Of a stretch of DNA of 19,732 nucleotides, positions 1 through 6,155 are shown one piece after another (the first letter of the stretch is position 1; the number at the start of each line of letters is the position of its first letter). The stretch is from contig JBAYJY010000081.1 of assembly GCA_041664945.1 (NCBI GenBank), positions 1-19,732 of the forward strand, written 5' to 3'. Below the pieces are notes generated by a model. The model was not told the DNA's origin. It saw only the letters and a program-made list of their open reading frames with translations, and searched no databases. Source of the DNA: JBAYJY01 sp041664945 (GTDB taxonomy: Bacteria > UBP15 > UBA6099). The translations under genes and the position numbers were made by a program.

Positions 1-747
1 AGCGATCTCCCGTAGTTCCGCCGCGCGCGCCGGGTCGGATTCCATCGCAGCCGTCGCGGACGCGGTGTCTGAGTATCTGTTCGCAAACTTCACCGCCGCC
101 CGCATCGAGCGAACGACCGCCTCATAAAACAATTTCTTTTCGGGGCCGTCGCCGCCAGCCGGCAGTTTGCTTATGCGTTCCTCCGCATCGGCGATAATGC
201 CGGAGCAGCCTTTTTTCAGCAGGTTCGCGTGATCGATCGTGAAATGTCCGACGCCGTACGTGATTTCGAGGATCATAGTGAAGATATACTTGTCCATGTC
301 CTCGGCGACATCATCAGGCAGGCGTTCGTTCAAAGCGTCCTCAACCGTCTTGCCGCGCCAGAACGGAAGTATGTCCTCCAAGAGCTCGCGCTGCTCCTCT
401 GGCGTTATCAGCGCCCGCTGCAAAAAGCGGGAGGCAAAAGTGTCGGCGTCGCCCTCGATCCATTTTGATTTGTTCTCCGGGAAAAGCGGCGCGCAGTTCA
501 GCTTGCTCGTGCGGCAGCCGACGATCAACTCGTCCTCGCGGATTATGACGCTGATGTTGTCGAGTATATGTTCGAGCGCAAGGCTCATCCGCGTCAGCGG
601 CGGCGCGTCCCAATTCCCCGAGAACGCCTGAGTGACGTATCGCGCCCGCTCAACGCAAACCTCGCGCGGCGCGTCTATTATCCGGCGCCGGAGCCGCTCT
701 ACCCGCGTTTCGTCTTTAGTTACTTCCGTCTTCTTCTGAGAAAGCAT
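1..747 (-). CDS. Glycyl radical enzyme (pyruvate formate-lyase family), N-terminal part; runs off the window
   Basis: Reading the minus strand from ATG at 745-747 gives 249 uninterrupted codons to base 1. The start has a good ribosome site (GAGGTG about 6 bases upstream) and lies 27 bases after the preceding SDR stop. The protein shows the N-terminal signature of PFL-type glycyl radical enzymes: an Arg-rich helix, then PREVCVERARYVT (about 27-39), LDNISVIIREDELIVGCRTS (about 62-81), a YGVGHFTIDHANLLKKG stretch (about 164-180) resembling the GH-x-x-x-DY-x-x-x-L-x-x-G region of PFL relatives, and FYEA with FANRYSD (about 207-226). Family members are usually about 780-850 residues, so the catalytic Cys and the glycyl-radical loop lie outside the window. 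These enzymes do radical C-C, C-O or C-N cleavage or additions after activation by a radical SAM enzyme, which is not visible here. Substrate cannot be assigned; the operon partners (two SDRs, SCP2-like protein) argue against a plain pyruvate formate-lyase. Confidence 0.88.
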   Translation of the reverse strand, partial: MLSQKKTEVTKDETRVERLRRRIIDAPREVCVERARYVTQAFSGNWDAPPLTRMSLALEHILDNISVIIREDELIVGCRTSKLNCAPLFPENKSKWIEGDADTFASRFLQRALITPEEQRELLEDILPFWRGKTVEDALNERLPDDVAEDMDKYIFTMILEITYGVGHFTIDHANLLKKGCSGIIADAEERISKLPAGGDGPEKKLFYEAVVRSMRAAVKFANRYSDTASATAAMESDPARAAELREIA

Positions 748-774
748 TTCAATCACCTCTGCGTCGCGCAAAGA

Positions 775-1605
775 TCACGGTTTTATATCCATATAGTTTA
801 ATAAAATTTCGTCTTTTATGCGCGGCGGCAGAATTCTGTTAAGCGCAAGCAGCAGCGTACTCTTGGTTTCGAGCTGGTTGTAAAGCGCCGGATTCTTAGT
901 TTTGATGATTTTCACGATCTCCTTCGCGGCCTGAAGAGGAGTCGGCGCCGTCTTGATCAGTTCCTCGTCCTTTTCAATGAAGCGGCGCACGCGCTCCCTG
1001 TACGGCGAGCCTTCAGGCGGCAGCTTATGAATCTTCGCGGCGAACGACGTCGAAACCTGCGCCGGCTGAATCAGCGCGACCTTGATTCCGAACGGTTCAA
1101 CCTCGTACTTCAGCGACTGAACCAGACCCTCGACTGCGAATTTGCTCGCTGAGTAAATCGATTCGAACGGGAACGGAACCTGACCGACAAGCGACGAAAC
1201 CGCAAGAAGCTTTCCCGAGCCGCACTCGCGCATCATCGGCACAAACGCCTGAAATACCGCCGCCGTCCCTATGACGTTTATATCCATGCATTTCAGCGCG
1301 CCCTCGAGATTCACTTCCTCGAACGGCCCGAAGAAACCGATGCCGACGTTTGAAAGCACGACGTCCACATGTCCGTATTTTTTCAACACGGCGTCGCGGA
1401 ACTTCAAAATCCCCGGCCTGTCCGTCACGTCGAGCTTAATAAGCAGCGGATCGCAGCCCGCCTGCTTCAATTCGGCTTCCAGCGACTTGACGCCTTCCGC
1501 ATCGACGTCGAAACCGGCTACTGTATCGCCAGATTTCGCAAGCAGCTTCGCCGCCTCGCGGCCCATCCCCTGCGCAACTCCGGTTATTACCACGATCTGT
1601 TTCAT
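775..1605 (-). CDS. Classical short-chain dehydrogenase/reductase (SDR)
   Basis: A 276-residue cytosolic NAD(P)-dependent oxidoreductase with a complete classical SDR layout: TGxxxGxG cofactor motif (TGVAQGMG, 8-15), Asp34 at the end of beta-2 (GFDVD), which favours NAD(H), LDVTD (58-62), SNVG in place of the usual NNAG (86-89), N110, the catalytic Ser at 137/138, and the YxxxK pair Y151 and K155. It interconverts an alcohol and a ketone; the substrate is not evident. The hydrophobic C-terminal region (about 245-270) resembles the tail of SDRs that act on lipid-like or steroid-like substrates, but this is only suggestive. The ATG at 1603-1605 has a strong GAGGAGG site. It lies 32 bases downstream of the epimerase-like gene and 27 bases upstream of the glycyl radical enzyme, so the three are probably co-transcribed and functionally linked. 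Confidence 0.9.
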   Translation of the reverse strand: MKQIVVITGVAQGMGREAAKLLAKSGDTVAGFDVDAEGVKSLEAELKQAGCDPLLIKLDVTDRPGILKFRDAVLKKYGHVDVVLSNVGIGFFGPFEEVNLEGALKCMDINVIGTAAVFQAFVPMMRECGSGKLLAVSSLVGQVPFPFESIYSASKFAVEGLVQSLKYEVEPFGIKVALIQPAQVSTSFAAKIHKLPPEGSPYRERVRRFIEKDEELIKTAPTPLQAAKEIVKIIKTKNPALYNQLETKSTLLLALNRILPPRIKDEILLNYMDIKP

Positions 1606-1637
1606 CAGAGCCTCCTCAATATTTATTGCGCCAGCCC

Positions 1638-2627
1638 TTAGGTGCTCTTATTTTGCTTATGCCATTCGCCCATCTGCTTCATGGACTCTTTAAAGTCGGG
1701 ATATTCGAATTTGAAACCCGTCGCCTTAAGTCGCGTGTTGTCAACCACATAATCGTCGCATAGATATCGAACCGCGTCGTATTCGAGGTCCGGAACTTTG
1801 TTGTTGCGGGCGGAAACAAACCCGTCGACGCGCGCGATGAGCTTGACGATTTCGATCGGAAGCCGAAGCGCCGGCGGTTTCATTCCGAACGCCTTCGCGG
1901 CCAGAGTGAGCGCCTCGCCAAGCGTCGGGTGGCTGTCGTCCGCGATATTGAACGCCTTCCCGACGGCTTCATCGAGATAGGACAAGTGATCAACTGCCGC
2001 TGCGACGTCCTCCGCCCTGACATTCGAAAGAAGCTGCTTGCCGTCGCCCGGTATCGCCGAGATCGAAGTCGGCCGCGAGAACGCCTTTCCGGCCCCGTCG
2101 TTGCAGCCCGGCCCGTACACGGTGCAGGGGCGCGTGACTATGCCGGGCAGCCCCGCCTCTATCTTCTTCCACAGAACATTTTCGCCATCGCGCTTGCTGC
2201 GCCCGTAATTGTCGCCCGGATTGCGCGGGGTGTCCTCAGTGAACGGTTTGCCCGTATACGGCCCGTAAACGCTCGTGGAGCCGCAATGGACGTATCTCTT
2301 GACCCCTGCCTCCATCGCGAGCGTTGTGATGCGGTCGACGCCGAGAACATTCGTTGGATACAACGCGCTGTAAGGAGTCGAGAAATTGCAGATCGCGCCA
2401 AGGTGGAATATCCTGTCGACATCGCCCTCGAAAAGCGGCGGCAGCGTTTCAGGCTTTGTGAGATCGGCGCCAATGAACTCAACGCCGAGGTTTTCGAAAT
2501 ATGAAGTGTCCTTGCGCGGCCGCGCAGTCGCCCGGACGCGAACGCCGCGTCGCGCGAGATATTCAATGAGGTGCCTGCCCATGAAACCGGCCGCGCCGGT
2601 GACGAGCGTGATTCCGTTGAATTCCAT
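1638..2627 (-). CDS. Extended SDR: NAD-dependent epimerase/dehydratase or 3-beta-HSD-like protein
   Basis: An extended SDR with the N-terminal cofactor motif TGAAGFMG (10-17), the ADLTKPE segment (54-60) that contacts NAD, HLGA (75-78), CGSTSVYG (115-122) containing the active-site Ser/Thr, and the catalytic YGRSK (Y141, K145), then RPCTVYGPG in the substrate domain. Members act as nucleotide-sugar epimerases or dehydratases, dihydroflavonol-type reductases, or 3-beta-hydroxysteroid-like dehydrogenases; the sequence does not decide which. An in-frame GTG at 2630 would add one residue, but I chose ATG at 2625-2627. It shares its A with the TGA stop of the PadR gene (TGATG), a translational-coupling arrangement, and its AGGAGG site has better spacing. 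Residues about 180-300 form the substrate-binding half. Length 329 residues is normal. Hopanoid-associated sugar epimerases (HpnA) are one distant family possibility. Confidence 0.85.
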   Translation of the reverse strand: MEFNGITLVTGAAGFMGRHLIEYLARRGVRVRATARPRKDTSYFENLGVEFIGADLTKPETLPPLFEGDVDRIFHLGAICNFSTPYSALYPTNVLGVDRITTLAMEAGVKRYVHCGSTSVYGPYTGKPFTEDTPRNPGDNYGRSKRDGENVLWKKIEAGLPGIVTRPCTVYGPGCNDGAGKAFSRPTSISAIPGDGKQLLSNVRAEDVAAAVDHLSYLDEAVGKAFNIADDSHPTLGEALTLAAKAFGMKPPALRLPIEIVKLIARVDGFVSARNNKVPDLEYDAVRYLCDDYVVDNTRLKATGFKFEYPDFKESMKQMGEWHKQNKST

Positions 2628-3208
2628 CACCGCCTCCTCTTCTCTCCCGCGGCGCGAACCGCCCGGTCCGTCTTCCCTATCGCGCCCACGGTTTCATTCT
2701 GCAGTTCCTTCTTCGCCCGCAGCAGCCATTCGAGCATAACTTCGTTCAGTCCCACCCCGAGATCAGCGAGCAGCCGCGCCTGCGGATTCCCCCGCGTTCG
2801 CCGCGGCATGTTGCTACGCCGCGATTCGAGCTGTTCCTCATACAATTTTATCTGATCGTCTATCTGCTCCAACGAACGGCCGTTGTCTCCAAATCCGAAA
2901 AACGCGAACCGCAGCAGAAACGGATCGCGGATCGTCAGGCTGCGTTCCGGTTCGCTGTCCAGCCAGCGCCTGAATTCGGAGTCGCCCTTCTCCGTTATCG
3001 AATAAAGCTTCCTGTCCGGCGCGTTCTCCTGCTCAACCCTCGCCATCGTCACGAAGCCTTCCTCCTGCATCTCCCGCAATGCCGGATATATCTGCCCGAA
3101 GTTAACAGTCCACATATATCCGAAATCGCGCTTTAGCAATTCCTTGATCCGGTATCCGTGCAGGTCGCCATAGTGAAGAAGTCCCAAAATCGCGTATTTA
3201 ACGCCCAT
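2627..3208 (-). CDS. PadR-family transcriptional regulator
   Basis: A 193-residue PadR-type repressor. Residues 1-85 form the winged helix: the opening MGVKYAILGLLHYGDLHGYRIKE pattern is broken here only by family-typical variation, followed by GQIYPALREMQEEG (recognition helix) and the wing with LYSITEKG. The C-terminal half (about 90-175) is a helical dimerisation region of the Vir_act_alpha_C type, ending in a basic Arg/Lys-rich tail. PadR proteins usually repress a neighbouring promoter until a small aromatic or hydrophobic ligand binds. The gene is second in the operon, 28 bases after the SCP2-like gene, with a GGAGAT site, and its stop overlaps the start of the extended SDR. It therefore probably autoregulates this operon. 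A candidate operator is the AT-rich 8-bp inverted repeat overlapping the -10 box at 3744-3762. Confidence 0.9.
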   Translation of the reverse strand: MGVKYAILGLLHYGDLHGYRIKELLKRDFGYMWTVNFGQIYPALREMQEEGFVTMARVEQENAPDRKLYSITEKGDSEFRRWLDSEPERSLTIRDPFLLRFAFFGFGDNGRSLEQIDDQIKLYEEQLESRRSNMPRRTRGNPQARLLADLGVGLNEVMLEWLLRAKKELQNETVGAIGKTDRAVRAAGEKRRR

Positions 3209-3236
3209 GATTATCTCCAGCGCGGGTTGCCCGCGC

Positions 3237-3677
3237 TCAGCTTTTCTTTACGACCAGATCCCCGTAACCCATTTCCTCGAGACAGACCGGGAACAGCGCA
3301 AACGACGGCCTCACGACCGGCAGAAGCTTCATCATCGCCGTAACGTTGCCGCCCTGCTTCACTTTCCCCTTGGTTATCGCCACGATCGGGTTTTCGAAAC
3401 CGTGCCAGAACCTGTGCGAATGGTCGGCCGACTGCTTCGACCAGACATCCTCTTTCCTGTCGCACGGCCCGAGATAGAACGACCCGAAAAAACCCGGCTC
3501 CTGCGGCGGGTTCTTGAGGTCGATCGTGACTTCTCCGTCAGGATCTGTATAAATGAATTTAATGATGATGCCCGCTCGCGCCATCTTCGGACCGATCTTT
3601 TCGTCCTTGAGAACGCGGCCGAGAAAGTAATTGTAAATTTCGTAAAGGTGTTCCGTATCGCGGTAGTAAACGCCCAT
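3237..3677 (-). CDS. SCP2-like (sterol carrier protein 2) lipid-binding domain protein
   Basis: A soluble 146-residue protein with no signal peptide. The order of features matches small stand-alone SCP2-fold proteins: an N-terminal helix (about 6-24), a beta strand with charged polar pattern TDPDGEVTIDLKNPP (44-58), then FENPIVAITKGKVKQGGNVTAM (about 94-115), which is the typical turn and strand where SCP2 proteins read G-K-(L/V)-x-x-x-G-(D/N)-x-x-x-(A/G)-x-x-(L/K), and a final hydrophobic helix. SCP2 domains bind acyl chains, sterols or other hydrophobic ligands and often occur as partners or fused domains of SDR enzymes. It is the promoter-proximal gene of the PadR/SDR/GRE operon, with an AGAGGTG site 7 bases before ATG. 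The family call rests on pattern recognition of a divergent fold, so it is moderate. The inferred job is to bind or present a hydrophobic substrate to the downstream enzymes. Confidence 0.6.
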   Translation of the reverse strand: MGVYYRDTEHLYEIYNYFLGRVLKDEKIGPKMARAGIIIKFIYTDPDGEVTIDLKNPPQEPGFFGSFYLGPCDRKEDVWSKQSADHSHRFWHGFENPIVAITKGKVKQGGNVTAMMKLLPVVRPSFALFPVCLEEMGYGDLVVKKS

Positions 3678-3743
3678 GACGCATCACCTCTTCTGATGAT
3701 ACCGGCGTCACGTTAAGTATGCGGTTGAACATATCCGGCGAAC

Positions 3744-3762
3744 TATATATTTTTAATATATA
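3744..3762. promoter_or_regulatory. AT-rich inverted repeat overlapping the -10 box, candidate PadR operator
   Basis: TATATATT (3744-3751), a TTT spacer, then AATATATA (3755-3762) form a perfect 8-bp inverted repeat. It covers the -10 hexamer (3755-3760) of the minus-strand promoter and the expected start-site area. A dimeric repressor bound here would block transcription of the operon that encodes PadR. AT-only palindromes arise easily by chance, so the assignment is tentative. Confidence 0.35.
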
Positions 3763-3783
3763 TCGTTTTTATATAGCTGTCAA
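3755..3783 (-). promoter_or_regulatory. Sigma70-like promoter for the SCP2-PadR-SDR-SDR-GRE operon
   Basis: On the minus strand TTGACA (3783-3778, perfect -35) is followed by a 17-base spacer and TATATT (3760-3755, five of six matches to the -10 consensus). The predicted start site near 3748 gives a leader of about 70 bases before the ATG at 3677. This is one of the two best promoters in the window. Confidence 0.7.
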
Positions 3784-3852
3784 TTCCTTCAATAATATTT
3801 GAAATTCGGCGCAACGCCACTGCGGAAAACACCACTTGCGCCGCGCAAACCA

Positions 3853-3881
3853 TTGGCAAACCCATGATCCTGATATATTAT
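3853..3881 (+). promoter_or_regulatory. Sigma70-like promoter for the radical SAM/glycosyltransferase operon
   Basis: TTGGCA (3853-3858, five of six to -35), a 17-base spacer, and TATTAT (3876-3881, five of six to -10). The predicted start is near 3888, leaving a leader of about 50 bases before the ATG at 3939. It points away from the PadR-operon promoter, so the 261-base gap 3678-3938 is a divergent promoter region. Confidence 0.65.
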
Positions 3882-3938
3882 CACAAACAGTATTGAGTCA
3901 ATCATAAGACAGAGCCGGGCGAAGGAAAAGACAGCTAC

Positions 3939-5363
3939 ATGCCGATCCCGCGAAAAGTATTGCTGATCAACCCGCCGGGCACTCGGCGCGTTTACCTTGA
4001 AACAAACGTGCGCGCCGGGACGCCGATTCTGCCGCCGCTGGGGCTCGCCGCGATCGCGGGCGCGCTCGCGCAAGACGGCCACGACGTCCGCGTTCTCGAT
4101 CTCGATCTCGCCGACGTTTGCGGCGAACCCGAGAGCATTTTGCTCGCAGGCGAGTTAGCCTCATTCGCGCCGGACATCGCCGGCCTGACTTCCATAACTC
4201 CAACATGGCATGACGCGATACGGATTGCAAAAGACATCAAAGAAATGAGGCCGGAGACATCCGTCGTCTTCGGCGGCCTGCATGCGACGCTTTTCCCCGA
4301 GGAAACGCTCGCTTCGGGCGCGGTCGACCTCGTGATTCGCGGCGAAGCGGATTTCGCTCTTAACGAATTGATAAGGACCGGTTCGCCCAAGGATGTTCCC
4401 GGCGCCGTGTCTCTAACAAACGGAAAGCCTGATTATTCGGCGCCGCGCGACGTAGTCGAAGACCTCGACACGCTTCCATTCCCTGCATGGGAAAAGTTCG
4501 AAACGAACCGCTACCGCATGTCGCATCTTACCGAGCGGCTGCGCCCGGGCGGCTTCATAGAAACCAGCCGCGGATGCCCGTTCGGATGCATTTACTGCGA
4601 CAAAACGATATTCGGGCGCCGGTTCCGCGCGAAATCGCCGGAGCGCGTCGTCTCTGAGATTGAAGCGATGCTGCGGCTCCACAAATTCCGTGAGTTGCAT
4701 ATTGTGGACGACGGGTTCACAACCGATCTCAACCGCGCGAAGGAAATCTGCCGACTGATCGTTTCCCGCGGCCTGAAATTCAACTTCAATCTGTTCAACG
4801 GCGTCCGCGCCGACCGTCTCGACGACGAGCTCTGCGGGCTTTTGAAGCGGGCGGGCTGCTGGCAGGTGGCGTTCGGGGTCGAATCGGGAAACGAGCGCGT
4901 GCTCGAGAGCGTTTCGAAAGGACTTTCGAAAGACAGCATCCGGCGGGCTGTCGGGCTCTGCAAAAAACACGGGCTCGAAACCTTCGGCTTCTTCATGATA
5001 GGCTTTCCGGAAGACACGGCTAAAACGGTTTTGGAGACAATAAATTTCGCTGTGGAACTCGACATGACAATTTCGAAGTACGACATCGCCGTCCCTCTTC
5101 CGGGAACGCCTATGTTCGAGACGCTCGACCGCAAGGGGCTGATTAAAACGCGCGACTGGTCGCAATATATTTTTCACCAGACGAAAACGCCGCTGTTCGA
5201 GCATCCGAATCTGACATGGGACAAGATCGACGCCCTGTACTATCTCGCCTACAGGAAAACGTACCTGAGGCCGGGATATATAATGAAACGGTTCGTTCAT
5301 GGCCTGCGCACGCGTGGTTTGTGGCATAATGTAGTTTACTTCTTCAAATCAAGGTGGCGCTGA
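3939..5363 (+). CDS. B12-binding-domain radical SAM enzyme (BchE/HpnP-like class B architecture)
   Basis: A 474-residue protein. Residues 1-165 look like a cobalamin-binding Rossmann domain: KVLLINPPG at the start, PPLGLAAIAGAL, HDVRVLDLD, GLTSITPTW, and VVFGGLHATLFPEE. The classical DxHxxG cobalamin His motif is not evident, as in many BchE-type proteins. The radical SAM core follows, with RGCPFGCIYC giving the CxxxCxxC cluster ligands C213, C217 and C220, then a GGF-like ETSRG lead-in, the VDDGFTTD strand (about 257-264), a GVESG motif that contacts SAM (about 318-322), and GFFMIGFPEDT (about 348-358). Relatives do methylations, ring formations and rearrangements on lipids, tetrapyrroles and natural products; the substrate is unknown. 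It leads an operon with a glycosyltransferase and a membrane protein, suggesting glycolipid or lipid-carrier modification. The ATG has a GAAGGA site about 12 bases upstream. Confidence 0.88.
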   Translation: MPIPRKVLLINPPGTRRVYLETNVRAGTPILPPLGLAAIAGALAQDGHDVRVLDLDLADVCGEPESILLAGELASFAPDIAGLTSITPTWHDAIRIAKDIKEMRPETSVVFGGLHATLFPEETLASGAVDLVIRGEADFALNELIRTGSPKDVPGAVSLTNGKPDYSAPRDVVEDLDTLPFPAWEKFETNRYRMSHLTERLRPGGFIETSRGCPFGCIYCDKTIFGRRFRAKSPERVVSEIEAMLRLHKFRELHIVDDGFTTDLNRAKEICRLIVSRGLKFNFNLFNGVRADRLDDELCGLLKRAGCWQVAFGVESGNERVLESVSKGLSKDSIRRAVGLCKKHGLETFGFFMIGFPEDTAKTVLETINFAVELDMTISKYDIAVPLPGTPMFETLDRKGLIKTRDWSQYIFHQTKTPLFEHPNLTWDKIDALYYLAYRKTYLRPGYIMKRFVHGLRTRGLWHNVVYFFKSRWR

Positions 5364-6155
5364 TTGGCACACGAAGAAACAAAAGGGCGAAAAGGCCGCG
5401 GGAAAGTGATTGTGGTGATGCCCGCCTATAAAGCCGAGCGAACGATCGAGCGCGCCTACCGGGAGATACCCGCGGGCGCCGCCGACGAGACCATAGTGGT
5501 CGACGACGCAAGCCCCGACGGAACCGCGCGGATTGCGGCGGAACTCGGGCTGCCGGTCATCGTTCACCCGCAAAACATCGGCTACGGCCGCTCGCAAAAA
5601 ACATGTTACGCGGAAGCGCTCGAACGCGGAGCGGACATCATCGTGATGCTCCACGCGGACGCGCAGTACGACGCGTCGGTGATCCCGGAACTGACGGCGC
5701 TCATAGCCTCCGGCAAAGCGGACATCGCTCTCGGTTCGCGCATGAAAGTTCCGGGCGACGCGCGGCGCGGGGGAATGCCGGTAAGCAAAATCATCGTCAA
5801 CCGGTCGCTCACAGCCCTCCAGAATCGCGTCTTCGGCGTCCGGCTGACCGATATGCACACAGGTTATCGCGCATACAGCCGCGAACTGCTCGAAAAGCTC
5901 CCGATCGCTACCAACTCTGACGGATTCCTGTTCGACTCGCAGGTTCTCGCTCAAGCGGCGGCTTTCGGCGCAAAATTCGCGGAGGCCCCTGTGAAGTCAC
6001 GTTATTTCAACGACTCGTCATCAATCGGCTTTTTTCACGGAATGTCATACACGGCCGGAACGCTTTTGATCGTTTTGAAATTTTTACTGCTAAGACTGGG
6101 GCTGGCAAAATTCAAAATTTTCGAGCCGGCGGAACCTCGGACTTCCGCACAATGA
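5364..6155 (+). CDS. Family 2 glycosyltransferase, dolichyl-phosphate mannosyltransferase-like
   Basis: A 263-residue GT-A-fold inverting glycosyltransferase: VVMPAYKAERTI (18-29), the nucleotide-binding VVDDASPDGT (45-54), NIGYGRSQ (71-78), MLHADAQYD (95-103) with the metal-binding acidic pair, LGSRM, MHTGYRAYSR (164-173) and DSQVLAQA (191-198). This is the DPM1-like pattern, which transfers a sugar from a nucleotide sugar to a polyprenyl phosphate or similar lipid. A C-terminal hydrophobic stretch (about 228-250) with positive residues suggests membrane attachment. The start is TTG directly after the TGA of the radical SAM gene, with AAGGTGG about 7 bases upstream; no better start lies before the first conserved strand. 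The next gene overlaps its stop by four bases (ATGA), so all three genes are tightly coupled. Confidence 0.87.
   Translation: MAHEETKGRKGRGKVIVVMPAYKAERTIERAYREIPAGAADETIVVDDASPDGTARIAAELGLPVIVHPQNIGYGRSQKTCYAEALERGADIIVMLHADAQYDASVIPELTALIASGKADIALGSRMKVPGDARRGGMPVSKIIVNRSLTALQNRVFGVRLTDMHTGYRAYSRELLEKLPIATNSDGFLFDSQVLAQAAAFGAKFAEAPVKSRYFNDSSSIGFFHGMSYTAGTLLIVLKFLLLRLGLAKFKIFEPAEPRTSAQ

Noticed and set aside
229..801. Short plus-strand frames in the first 800 bases
   Set aside because: The minus strand carries an uninterrupted glycyl radical enzyme reading frame here, which explains the region.
4413..5327. 304-codon open frame antisense to the radical SAM gene
   Set aside because: It is a shadow of a well-supported gene, with no motif and no ribosome site.
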